A stretch of DNA of 63,172 nucleotides from Bacillota bacterium (GTDB lineage: Bacteria > Bacillota > Clostridia > Lachnospirales > Anaerotignaceae). A program made the position numbers and the translations under genes. The notes below the pieces were generated by a model, which saw nothing but the letters and a program-made list of their open reading frames with translations, made no database searches and had not been told where the DNA came from. Location of the stretch: the NCBI GenBank assembly GCA_022791155.1, contig JAAVYN010000036.1, positions 1-63,172 of the forward strand, given 5' to 3'. Below, piece after piece: positions 18,616-26,723 of this stretch; within the stretch, counting starts at the first letter, position 1, and each line of letters starts with the position of its first letter.

Positions 18616-19548
18616 TCATATCTTTATATTTCTAAGTATATCCTTATATTCCCCATAAATTTCCTCAATTATATCCAAAGCTGTCTGTTCTTTGTTGACA
18701 AGCCCGGCAATTTGCCCTGACATGATGGAACCAAATTCCATGTCACCGTCTTTGACGGCACGCTTCAGCGCTCCCCTTCCCAATGCTTCAATCTCCTCGC
18801 TGGGAACATTTTTCTTTTCAAGCGCTTCATATTCTCTTGTCAGCTTGTTTCTGATCACCCTAACCGGGTGACCAACGGAATTCCCTGTTGTTGTTGTGTC
18901 AATGTCTTTTGCTTTTATAATTTTGTCTTTATAATTTTGGTGAATTGTGCATTCTTTGGCAACAAGGAACCTTGTTCCAATTTGAACGCCGCTTGCTCCA
19001 AGCATGTATGCCGCCGCCATTCCGCGCCCGTCAGCAATGCCGCCAGCCGCCACAACAGGTATGTCAAGGGCATCAACAACCTGTGGCACAAGCGCCATTG
19101 TTGTGATTTTTCCAACGTGTCCACCCGATTCACAACCTTCAGCAATAACCGCGTCGGCACCGTCTTTGGCCATTCTTTTGGCTATGGCAACGGAGGCCGC
19201 CACAGGAACAACTTTGATTCCGGCTTCTTTGAAAGACTTCATATATTTTCCGGGACTTCCAGCCCCTGTTGTGACAACAGGAACTTTTTCCTCACAAACA
19301 ACCTGAGCAATTTCATCAACAAACTGGCTCAAAAGCATTATGTTAACAGCAAATGGCTTGTCTGTGGCTTCCCTTATTTTTTTAATTTCCTCGCGGCACC
19401 CTTCACCATCTAAATGGCCAGTTGCCAAAACCCCAAGTCCTCCAGCGTTTGAAACAGCTGAAACAAGAGAGGAATCCGAGATCCATGCCATAGCACCCTG
19501 TATGATTGGATATTTTATATCCAGCAATTCGCATATGTCAAAATACAT
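18616..19548 (-). CDS. fabK: Enoyl-ACP reductase II (FMN)
   Basis: FMN- and NAD(P)H-dependent enoyl-ACP reductase that completes each elongation cycle and replaces FabI. The 310-residue TIM barrel shows PIIQGAMAWISDSSL at the N-terminus, AEGCESGGHVG with the family His, VVAAGGIADGRGMAAAYMLGASGVQIGTRF for FMN binding, and a C-terminal SGQIAGL segment. Its place after acpP and before fabD matches Streptococcus, where fabK was first described. There is no fabI in the window. Confidence 0.95.
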   Translation of the reverse strand: MYFDICELLDIKYPIIQGAMAWISDSSLVSAVSNAGGLGVLATGHLDGEGCREEIKKIREATDKPFAVNIMLLSQFVDEIAQVVCEEKVPVVTTGAGSPGKYMKSFKEAGIKVVPVAASVAIAKRMAKDGADAVIAEGCESGGHVGKITTMALVPQVVDALDIPVVAAGGIADGRGMAAAYMLGASGVQIGTRFLVAKECTIHQNYKDKIIKAKDIDTTTTGNSVGHPVRVIRNKLTREYEALEKKNVPSEEIEALGRGALKRAVKDGDMEFGSIMSGQIAGLVNKEQTALDIIEEIYGEYKDILRNIKI

Positions 19549-19572
19549 ATCGTTTTTCCACCTAACTGAAAA

Positions 19573-19794
19573 TTATTTTCCCGCTTCAACCAATTTAACA
19601 ACATCACCAACTGTTTTGATGTCCTCAACATTCTCAATTTTGACATCAAATTCATCTTCAATGTCATTGATGATTTGGAAAAGATCAAGTGAATCCGCAT
19701 CAAGATCATCTTTCACGCTTGTCTCAAGAGTGATTTCTTCAATGTCTTTTCCTGTCTGCTCTGCAATAATTTCTCTGATTTTTTCAAATTCCAT
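19573..19794 (-). CDS. acpP: Acyl carrier protein
   Basis: Small acidic carrier of about 73 residues that holds acyl intermediates on 4'-phosphopantetheine. The attachment Ser is at about 35 in [16 protein letters not shown] points to ATG at 19792-19794; the longer frame begins inside the site. It lies between fabH and fabK, 25 nt before fabK. Confidence 0.97.
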   Translation of the reverse strand: MEFEKIREIIAEQTGKDIEEITLETSVKDDLDADSLDLFQIINDIEDEFDVKIENVEDIKTVGDVVKLVEAGK

Positions 19795-19977
19795 TATAAT
19801 TCCTCCCAAAAAATGATTGTTTTTCTCTCAACTTTGATACACTCCATGGCAACAATGATCTGCAAAAATTAATTTAACATGCATAATTGCGAATTCATTG
19901 AACCGCATCATATTTATGTTTTTTGTGCAGCCGAACATCAAACAAGAACAAATGAAGCTCATTGATTTTCACATTCA

Positions 19978-20952
19978 TCAAAACTTAATATACATGGAGC
20001 CCCATGTCAGTCCGCCGCCAAAGCCACACAAAATAATTTTTGTTCCTTCTTTAATCATTCCTTTTTCTGACATTTCATTTAACGCAATTGGAATGCTTGC
20101 CGATGAAGTATTACCATAATAATACATATTCATATAAAATTTGTCTATTGGAATTTTAACTTTTCTGCTGATGACCTCAACAATGCGGCTGTTTGCCTGA
20201 TGCGGAAGCACAAAATCGACATCATCTTTGTCAATTTCTGCTTTTTCCATAAGCTCTTTTATGCAAACGGGAGCTTTTCTTGTGGCAAAGTCAAATATTT
20301 CTCTGCCATCCATTTTTATATACACGTCATAATTTCTTTCATTGTTGTTAAATATGTTAACAACCGGCGTGTAGCCCGCTGTGAGCGAAAGACCTTTGCT
20401 TCCGTCACTTCCCATGACTTCAGCAATGATTCCGGTTTTTTCATCGCTTTTTTCAAGAAACACTCCTCCGGCGCCGTCGCCAAAAAGCACACATGTGCTT
20501 CTGTCAGTGAAGTTAAGATATTTGCTCAAAACCTCTGTTCCAATCACAAGTGCATTATTATATACTCCACTTTTGATAAATTTGTCTGCAATTGAAAGAG
20601 CAAATATAAACCCACTGCATGCCGCGTTCACATCAAAGGCAACAGCTTTTGATGCCCCTATTCCGCCCTGAACAAGGCATGCCACACTTGGTGTCACATA
20701 ATCGGCTGAAACAGTCGCTGTTATAATAAGTTCAACATCCTCGGGTTTTCTTCCGGCTTTCTTCAAAATGATTTCTGCTGCTTTGATTGCAAGCTGTGAA
20801 GCGTTTTCATCAACCGAAAAACGTCTGTTTTCAATTCCGCTTCTTGAAACAATCCATTCATCGTTTGTGTCTACAAAATTTGACAAATCACTGTTTGTAA
20901 CATTTTTTGCAGGCAAATATGAGCCTGTTGACAAAATTTTTGAGAAGTACAT
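19978..20952 (-). CDS. fabH: 3-oxoacyl-ACP synthase III
   Basis: Starts fatty acid synthesis by condensing acetyl- or branched acyl-CoA with malonyl-ACP. About 324 residues with the Cys-His-Asn triad: Cys 112 in AACSGF, His 251 in LPHQANSRI, Asn 281 in YYGNTSSAS. ATG at 20952 follows AGGAG by 8 nt; the frame opening six codons earlier overlaps it. First biosynthetic gene of the operon, 319 nt after fabT. Confidence 0.96.
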   Translation of the reverse strand: MYFSKILSTGSYLPAKNVTNSDLSNFVDTNDEWIVSRSGIENRRFSVDENASQLAIKAAEIILKKAGRKPEDVELIITATVSADYVTPSVACLVQGGIGASKAVAFDVNAACSGFIFALSIADKFIKSGVYNNALVIGTEVLSKYLNFTDRSTCVLFGDGAGGVFLEKSDEKTGIIAEVMGSDGSKGLSLTAGYTPVVNIFNNNERNYDVYIKMDGREIFDFATRKAPVCIKELMEKAEIDKDDVDFVLPHQANSRIVEVISRKVKIPIDKFYMNMYYYGNTSSASIPIALNEMSEKGMIKEGTKIILCGFGGGLTWGSMYIKF

Positions 20953-21271
20953 GGCATTTCTCCTAAACAAAAAATAGTTGATTGTTAGAGTTAATTTTTT
21001 TCAGCAGTTGGCAAAAAATGAGTGCAAATTGATTTGCAAGCCAAATTTGTTCCTGCTTTTGCGGGACAAAAATGTGAACATTTCAAATCATTTGGCAGTT
21101 CACTGTCATTCATAATGAGTGTTGTTTTCGCAAATGATGAAAAAAACACAAAACCCGCCATTGTCAATTGAGCAGTTCTCATCTAAGCTATACAAGCACT
21201 TTTGCCATTGCTAAGCTTTTTTATAACAATTCATACCGCAATCCAATAAAAAATGGTTTCATTGATTCAAT
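20953..21271 (-). other. fabT-fabH intergenic region
   Basis: This 319-nt stretch would be transcribed as the fabT-fabH spacer. It contains a short inverted repeat GCAAAT/ATTTGC (21024-21037) followed on the minus strand by a T-rich tail. It also holds a 63-codon minus-strand frame (20991-21182) with four cysteines but no ribosome binding site. I found no second FabT-type palindrome and no convincing sigma-A promoter for fabH, so read-through from the fabT promoter is possible. Confidence 0.5.
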
Positions 21272-21727
21272 TCAAACATTAAGCAAGTGATAATTTTCTT
21301 TGAGGAAACCGCTAAGCCTTTTAAGCGCCTCAAGCAATATTTCCTCTTGTTCTTCTGAAAAACCTTCTATGCACTTATTCACCATTGTGTGGTGAAAGCT
21401 CAAATGCACCCTATATAACAGACGCCCTTTTTTGGTGAGCCTGATTTTCACAACTCTCCTGTCACTGTCGCTTCTATAGCGCTCAACATAACCTTTTTTA
21501 ACAAGATTATTCACGGCAACAGTGAGAGTTCCCACAGTTATTTTGAGGGTTTTGGCCACTTCGCCCATGCTTTTGGGCTCATACATGCCTATGGCCTCAA
21601 TTGTGTGCACTTCCGTGATTGAAACGTCATTAAATCTGCTGTCCTTAAAAGCATTTTCTTCAATTTTTAAAATATCATTATAAATGTCAACAAACAGTTC
21701 ATTTATTATATTAAGCGTTCCTCTCAC
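21272..21727 (-). CDS. fabT: FabT, MarR-family regulator of fatty acid synthesis
   Basis: Transcriptional repressor of FASII genes, activated by acyl-ACP in streptococci. The 151 residues closely follow FabT from memory: the N-terminal INELFVDIYNDILKIEEN, VSITEVHTIEAIG, a winged helix (MGEVAKTLKITVGTLTVAVNNLVKKGYVERY), the wing SDSDRRVVKIRLTKKGRLLYR and LSFHHTMV. A longer frame reaches 21835 but crosses the promoter. GGGGAGG with 6-nt spacing gives a GTG start at 21725-21727. It heads the fab operon in streptococcal order and has a FabT-type box over its own -10. Confidence 0.93.
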   Translation of the reverse strand: MRGTLNIINELFVDIYNDILKIEENAFKDSRFNDVSITEVHTIEAIGMYEPKSMGEVAKTLKITVGTLTVAVNNLVKKGYVERYRSDSDRRVVKIRLTKKGRLLYRVHLSFHHTMVNKCIEGFSEEQEEILLEALKRLSGFLKENYHLLNV

Positions 21728-21760
21728 TGGCAGCCTCCCCAAACTAAGTCTGTCAAATAT

Positions 21761-21801
21761 TTTGATAACCAAAGTATAATTTAATTTCCAAAACCAGTCA
21801 A
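21761..21801 (-). promoter_or_regulatory. fabT promoter with overlapping FabT-type box
   Basis: Minus-strand TTGACT (21796-21801) and TATACT (21773-21778), 17-nt spacer. The adjoining palindrome at 21761-21773 differs by one base from the symmetric TTTGATAATCAAA. It covers the -10/+1 region, so binding there should block transcription (autorepression). Confidence 0.8.
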
Positions 21802-21875
21802 TGGATATTTTATACATAAAAAGCCATTTTTGCAAGTCTCAAAAAATGCAATATACACAATGTAACTCATAAGCA

Positions 21876-21905
21876 TTGACGATATAGTTAATATTATACT
21901 ATAAT
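21876..21905 (+). promoter_or_regulatory. Promoter of the FabX-like gene
   Basis: TTGACG (21876-21881) and TATAAT (21900-21905) with an 18-nt spacer, divergent from the fabT promoter. Confidence 0.65.
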
Positions 21906-21931
21906 ATTATATATTTACCCTAAATAAATAA

Positions 21932-21944
21932 TTTGATAATCAAA
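21932..21944 (+). promoter_or_regulatory. Perfect FabT-type operator
   Basis: TTTGATAATCAAA is a perfect palindrome matching the streptococcal FabT consensus core (TTTGATTATCAAA) except at the free centre. It lies about 20 nt past the likely transcription start and just before the ribosome binding site of the FabX-like gene. Confidence 0.8.
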
Positions 21945-21961
21945 GTTTAGGAGATGACTAA

Positions 21962-23017
21962 ATGAACTTGAAACCATTGGTAATTGGCGATTTAACTGCT
22001 TCTGTGCCTATAATACAAGGCGGAATGGGAGTTGGAATAAGCCTTTCAAGCCTTGCAGGAGCAGTGGCCGCTGAAGGGGGTATAGGAGTTATATCGGCCG
22101 CTCAACCTGGCTATGACGATAAAAATTTCATTGAAAATTCATTAAAAGCAAATTTGAAGGCTCTTGCACGACACATCAAAAAAGCAAAAGAAATTTCCAA
22201 AGGCGGCATAATCGGCGTCAACATAATGCGTGCTTCAAAAAACTATTCTGACTATGTTGACTGCTGCGTCAAAAGCGGCGCCGATCTCATAATTTCTGGC
22301 GCCGGCCTTCCCACAGAGCTTCCGGCGCTTTTGAAAAACACCGCTGTCAAATTTGCCCCAATTGTTTCATCTTTAAAAGCGGCCAAAGTTCTTTTCAAAC
22401 TTTGGGACAGGCGATATGAAACAGTTTCCGATTTTGTTGTCATAGAAGGCCCAAAGGCAGGCGGCCATCTTGGCTTCACTGCTGAAGAAGCCGAAAGCCT
22501 CTCTCTTGATGAATATGACAGTGAAGTTGCCGAAATAGTGAAATATGTTAAAAGTTTCGAAGAAAAATATAAAAGAAAAATCCCTGTTGTATATGGGGGT
22601 GGTGTTTTTGATAAACACGACATAGAACATTATATATCCCTTGGCTGCGATGGAGTTCAAATGGGAACCCGCTTTGTTGCCACAGAGGAATGCGATGCCC
22701 CTTTTGAATATAAAATGTCATATGTCAATTCAAAAAAAGAGGACATTGTGATTGTCAAAAGCCCTGTTGGAATGCCTGGCCGCGCTTTGCACAATGAGTT
22801 CATCAAAAAAAGAGAGCGCGAAAACGAAAAGGTCACAAAATGCTTTGACTGCATGGAAAGATGCAATCCGGCCACAACGCCATATTGCATAAGCATGGCT
22901 CTCATAAAGGCTGCCAAAGGAGATATAAATGATTCACTGCTTTTTTGCGGCGAAAATGCCTATCGCATCAATAAAATCACAACTGTCAAAGAGCTTATGA
23001 AAGAACTCACAACATAA
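21962..23017 (+). CDS. FabX-like FMN/Fe-S flavoprotein
   Basis: FMN-binding TIM-barrel protein of the nitronate monooxygenase/FabK superfamily, 351 residues. I see PIIQGGMGVGIS (about 16-27), ISGAGLPTELP (111-121), the catalytic-type His 169 in GPKAGGHLGF, the FMN segment DGVQMGTRFVATEECDA (230-246) and KSPVGMPGRALHN. At the C-terminus Cys 294, 297, 301 and 309 could bind an Fe-S cluster. From memory it resembles Helicobacter pylori FabX along its whole length, including the Cys motif and the end (ENAYRINKITTVKELMKELT). FabX makes cis double bonds in acyl-ACP without oxygen. ATG follows TAGGAG. It diverges from fabT behind a FabT-type box. The activity is inferred; a generic oxidoreductase role is possible. 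Confidence 0.85.
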   Translation: MNLKPLVIGDLTASVPIIQGGMGVGISLSSLAGAVAAEGGIGVISAAQPGYDDKNFIENSLKANLKALARHIKKAKEISKGGIIGVNIMRASKNYSDYVDCCVKSGADLIISGAGLPTELPALLKNTAVKFAPIVSSLKAAKVLFKLWDRRYETVSDFVVIEGPKAGGHLGFTAEEAESLSLDEYDSEVAEIVKYVKSFEEKYKRKIPVVYGGGVFDKHDIEHYISLGCDGVQMGTRFVATEECDAPFEYKMSYVNSKKEDIVIVKSPVGMPGRALHNEFIKKRERENEKVTKCFDCMERCNPATTPYCISMALIKAAKGDINDSLLFCGENAYRINKITTVKELMKELTT

Positions 23018-23039
23018 AAATTATGAAACCAAAACCATA

Positions 23040-23085
23040 AAAAGCCATAAATTTTATACAAACAAAAATTTATGGCCTTTTGTTT
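23040..23085 (+). terminator. Terminator of the FabX-like gene
   Basis: GCCATAAATTTT (23044-23055) pairs perfectly with AAAATTTATGGC (23065-23076), followed by CTTTTGTTTT. Confidence 0.88.
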
Positions 23086-23245
23086 TGCAAAAAAACCCAG
23101 CTTGGCCAGTGGTCAGCGAATTTATATCTTGCACACACTTTGGGTTCGCGCCATTTTCCATTTTTTCACACAAAAAACATGCAAATCAATTCTTTTGCTG
23201 AACAAACTTCACTTTAGGCGTATATTTTTTATATTTATAAACTTC

Positions 23246-24529
23246 TTACTCTGTTCTTATAGCCGCCAAAGCGCTCAAATTTGTCGCTCTCTTAGCAGGC
23301 AAATATCCCGCCAAAACGCCAATGAATGTTGCAAACACAACGCCAGAAATTGCAAGCCATGGAGGTATCATTGACAATGTGCTTGACTGTCCCAAACTTG
23401 CCGCCACATTGTTTGTTATATATGATGCCAAAAAACTGACCGCTATCCCGGCTATTCCGCCAAAAAAGCCTATGAAAGCCGCTTCAACAAGAAACAAACG
23501 TTTTATGTCATTTAGCGTGGCGCCTATAACTTTCATAACGCCTATTTCCCTTGTTCTTTCATATATGCTCATGACCATTGTGTTTGTTATGCCTATGGCC
23601 GCCACAAGAAGCGATATGGCGCCAATGGCGCCAAGAACCATTTGAAGCATTTTGCTTGTTTCCTGCATGGAATTCAAATATTCCTTAAGACTGTTTGCCT
23701 CAAACCCCATGTTTCTTATTTGCTCCTGAATGCCGTCAACATCATCCATTTTTTCAACTTTGACCTTCAAATTGTCATAAACGCCTTTTTTTCTTCTGTC
23801 CTTTGCTGCAACGCCATTGGCTTTTTCCCTTGCGTCAATCAATGCTTCGACATCCTTCAGTGGCATAAATGTGTTATAGCTGTAACGGTCGTTGGGATCC
23901 ATTTCGCCAACAATTGTAAGCCTCAACGGCTTTATCTTTTTGTCAGCATAATTTGTTCCATATGAATAGTCCGTTGTGACCTTGAATTTATCATCTTCAA
24001 AATTTATGTCAGGAGTGTTTGTTCCGCTCCATCTGTAACGGTGATTTTGTTTTGGGTTGTAAAAATCTTCTTTTACATAGGAGCCTGCAACGGCACACAT
24101 GCTGTCGCCCTCCTGAAGCGCGCGCCCCCAGCTTATTTTATATCCCATGGCTTCCATGGCCGAAGGATCAATCCCAATTATGCTTGTATCGCACACATAT
24201 TTTCCGTCTATAAGTATAAAATACTCGTTTATGACAGGGGAAACAACTTCAACACCCTTTATGTTGCGTATCTCCTCAATTGTTTTGTTGTCAAGTGTAA
24301 CAACCTCTTTGCTGTCGCCACTCCATGGAGTGTAAACATCAATGACGTTCAAACTTCCCATTTGTCCAATTTGCTCTTTGAACCCTTCATTCATGCCAAT
24401 GCCAACAGAAAGCATAACAACAATGGAAGCCGTTCCAATTATAACGCCAAGAACAGTCAGAAAAGTTCTAAGTTTTCTTTTCCACAGATTGCGCACAGCC
24501 ATGCTCACCATGTCAAATCCGCTCATCAT
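23246..24529 (-). CDS. MacB-like ABC transporter permease
   Basis: Membrane subunit of an FtsX/MacB-type ABC system, 427 residues. One N-terminal membrane helix (LTVLGVIIGTASIVVMLSVGIG) is followed by a large extracellular MacB-type domain (about 45-290). Three C-terminal helices follow, with the TMVMSIYERTREIGVMKVIGA coupling region. Such proteins move or sense substrates at the outer membrane face rather than pumping through a channel. It is the third gene of an ATPase, surface protein, permease set, 17 nt after the surface protein. Substrate unknown. Confidence 0.9.
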   Translation of the reverse strand: MMSGFDMVSMAVRNLWKRKLRTFLTVLGVIIGTASIVVMLSVGIGMNEGFKEQIGQMGSLNVIDVYTPWSGDSKEVVTLDNKTIEEIRNIKGVEVVSPVINEYFILIDGKYVCDTSIIGIDPSAMEAMGYKISWGRALQEGDSMCAVAGSYVKEDFYNPKQNHRYRWSGTNTPDINFEDDKFKVTTDYSYGTNYADKKIKPLRLTIVGEMDPNDRYSYNTFMPLKDVEALIDAREKANGVAAKDRRKKGVYDNLKVKVEKMDDVDGIQEQIRNMGFEANSLKEYLNSMQETSKMLQMVLGAIGAISLLVAAIGITNTMVMSIYERTREIGVMKVIGATLNDIKRLFLVEAAFIGFFGGIAGIAVSFLASYITNNVAASLGQSSTLSMIPPWLAISGVVFATFIGVLAGYLPAKRATNLSALAAIRTE

Positions 24530-24546
24530 ATCCCTTCTTCCTATTC

Positions 24547-26691
24547 CTATCGCTTCATACTGTTTTGGTCGCTGCCAAAAATGTCATCATCAGCTTCTAT
24601 AAATTTTTCGGCTTTTTTGCGGCGGTTTCTCTTGACAAGTGTTGCTGCAACAATTATTGCAGTCACAAAAACCACTGCCAATATTATGTTTCTTTTTGTA
24701 GCTATTGATGAAATGGAAAACCCTTTTTCACCTTCAACGTTGTCAAGTTCTCCGTTCATTGTTGTGTCGTCCATTGGCATTGGCGCTGTTCCTTCAACTG
24801 TATATTCGTTCACTTTTTCTATCGTCTTTCCGCTTGGATCGTCATATGAAATTATAACTTTGACATTGTTGGCGCCTTCGTTCAAAACAGAAAAGCTTCC
24901 TTCATAATAGCTGCTTTCTCCAGTTCCGCAATTGCCTATATACATACTTTTTGCAGATGTTTCAATGTCGCCCTCAAGGGTGACTTTCAAATTGCTCAGC
25001 GCCACTTTCCCTGTGTTGTATATGTCAAAATATAACGAAACAGGCATTCCCAATTCTGACATGCTTGGCATGACTATTTCACTTGTTTCAACCTTAGTTG
25101 TTTGTTGAACATTTATGCCAAGAAGCTCTGTGGCTGTATATTCGGTTCCCTCTTCGTCTTCATATTCAAAATTGACTGTCAATGTGTATGTTTTTGGCTG
25201 AGCATCAGGAACAGTGAAAAGCCGGAGCTGTTTTGTGACAGTTCCTTTCGAGGGTATAGCATCAAAATAGAATGTGTTGCTGCTGTTCACTGGGGTGAAA
25301 ATGTTTCCTGTTGTTTTTGTTTCAGCAGATGTTTCCTCTGTCATTGTGAGAAACATTTTCACATTCTTTGCATTTTTCTGCGCATGAGTGTTCAAAAATG
25401 TCATATATAAATCAAATTCCCCGCCCGCATCCACAATCAGCGGATCCGATTTATATTCACTCACAATTATTTTTGGCTTGCTCTCTTTTTTGTTTTCGCT
25501 TTCATCATCATTGTCTGGATTTGAAACATTCATTCCGGCATATTGGCTGAACGAAACTGCTTTTCCATTCTGTTCATATTCAACCTTTATCTCAACTGTA
25601 TAATTTCTTGTTTTTGAAGCTCCTGTGGCTGCAAATGTGAAGTCAACAGGGTATGTTCCGTTTGGCGCTATGTCACCTGCTGATATGACACTTGCGCTTT
25701 TGGGAACAATGTTTCCGCCCTCGCCATATTCATTTGCCGAAACTTTAACGTTTTTTGCTTCAGCATCACCAGAGTTCACAAGTTGAAATGATATATTGGC
25801 ATTTTGATTCACATCAAAAACTCCAGACGGCTCTGACAGTTCTCTTATTTCAATCACGCCTTTTTTGCCTGTGGTGCTTCCGCCAACGGATATGTAATAT
25901 TTCTGTGTTGTCGAATAAGATCTGTTGTTTTCATCTTTCGCCGTTATGCTGAATGTTATAGGATAGCTCCCGGCCGCCAATTCACTTCCGGCCGCCAAAC
26001 TGAATTTAACTTCCTGCTGTGTTCCTGCCGGAAAATTTTGAAACTTAATTCCATTCTCGCCAACAGCTGATATAACAGCCGGATCCAAATCTGTCAATGC
26101 CGCTTCAACATTAAACATGTTGAGAGGGCCGCGGTTTTTCACCGTTGCAGTTATCGTTCCTGTTCCTCCTGCCTCAAGTCCGTCAGGCTCAAGAACAAAG
26201 TTTTCCAAAAACATATTGCCTTCTGAGTTCACATTTTTAACCTTGAAGTAAATTGTGGAGCTTGAGTCATAATTTACGCCGTCAGAATTGAAGCATGAAA
26301 ATTTTATCTCAACAGCATATGTCTGTGTTGCAGCCGTTTTGTCAACATCAACAAGCAGAGTCAGTTTTCTGCTTGCATTGCCTGAAATGGCCGGAATGTT
26401 TGTTGAGCCGCTTTTGCTTGTGATCTTGAAAGGGTTGTTGTCAACATCAGAAAAACGCGGCATTGCAACAACACTGTGGGCTATGCTTGAGCTCAAGTTT
26501 TTAATTTCTATGTCAACCTCGTTTTCTTTTCCGGCTTCAACATCAAAAACCGGCCCATTTACAATTGTAATATTGGGCCTTCCTGCCGGTTCAGACGGCT
26601 CATTGTCGTCAGCAAAAACCTGCATGCTTCCACTAAAAACCATTTGAGCCATCACCATAATCATTGCTATAACTCTAAATTTTTTTAACAT
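24547..26691 (-). CDS. Exported CARDB-type repeat protein, membrane anchored
   Basis: A 714-residue extracellular protein. It has a signal peptide (about 1-27, ending near VFADD), then at least four or five Ig-like beta repeats of the CARDB/NEW3 kind (recurring N-x-G-x-x-x-A-x-N-V segments near 60, 165, 300, 430 and 560). A C-terminal membrane helix (about 670-690) and a basic tail follow. It sits between the ABC ATPase and permease genes, where Gram-negative MacAB loci carry the MacA adaptor. I infer an adaptor or substrate-presenting role; no catalytic motif is visible. Confidence 0.8.
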   Translation of the reverse strand: MLKKFRVIAMIMVMAQMVFSGSMQVFADDNEPSEPAGRPNITIVNGPVFDVEAGKENEVDIEIKNLSSSIAHSVVAMPRFSDVDNNPFKITSKSGSTNIPAISGNASRKLTLLVDVDKTAATQTYAVEIKFSCFNSDGVNYDSSSTIYFKVKNVNSEGNMFLENFVLEPDGLEAGGTGTITATVKNRGPLNMFNVEAALTDLDPAVISAVGENGIKFQNFPAGTQQEVKFSLAAGSELAAGSYPITFSITAKDENNRSYSTTQKYYISVGGSTTGKKGVIEIRELSEPSGVFDVNQNANISFQLVNSGDAEAKNVKVSANEYGEGGNIVPKSASVISAGDIAPNGTYPVDFTFAATGASKTRNYTVEIKVEYEQNGKAVSFSQYAGMNVSNPDNDDESENKKESKPKIIVSEYKSDPLIVDAGGEFDLYMTFLNTHAQKNAKNVKMFLTMTEETSAETKTTGNIFTPVNSSNTFYFDAIPSKGTVTKQLRLFTVPDAQPKTYTLTVNFEYEDEEGTEYTATELLGINVQQTTKVETSEIVMPSMSELGMPVSLYFDIYNTGKVALSNLKVTLEGDIETSAKSMYIGNCGTGESSYYEGSFSVLNEGANNVKVIISYDDPSGKTIEKVNEYTVEGTAPMPMDDTTMNGELDNVEGEKGFSISSIATKRNIILAVVFVTAIIVAATLVKRNRRKKAEKFIEADDDIFGSDQNSMKR

Positions 26692-26723
26692 TTTTCTTCC
26701 TCCGTTCCCTCTGATTTTTGCTA

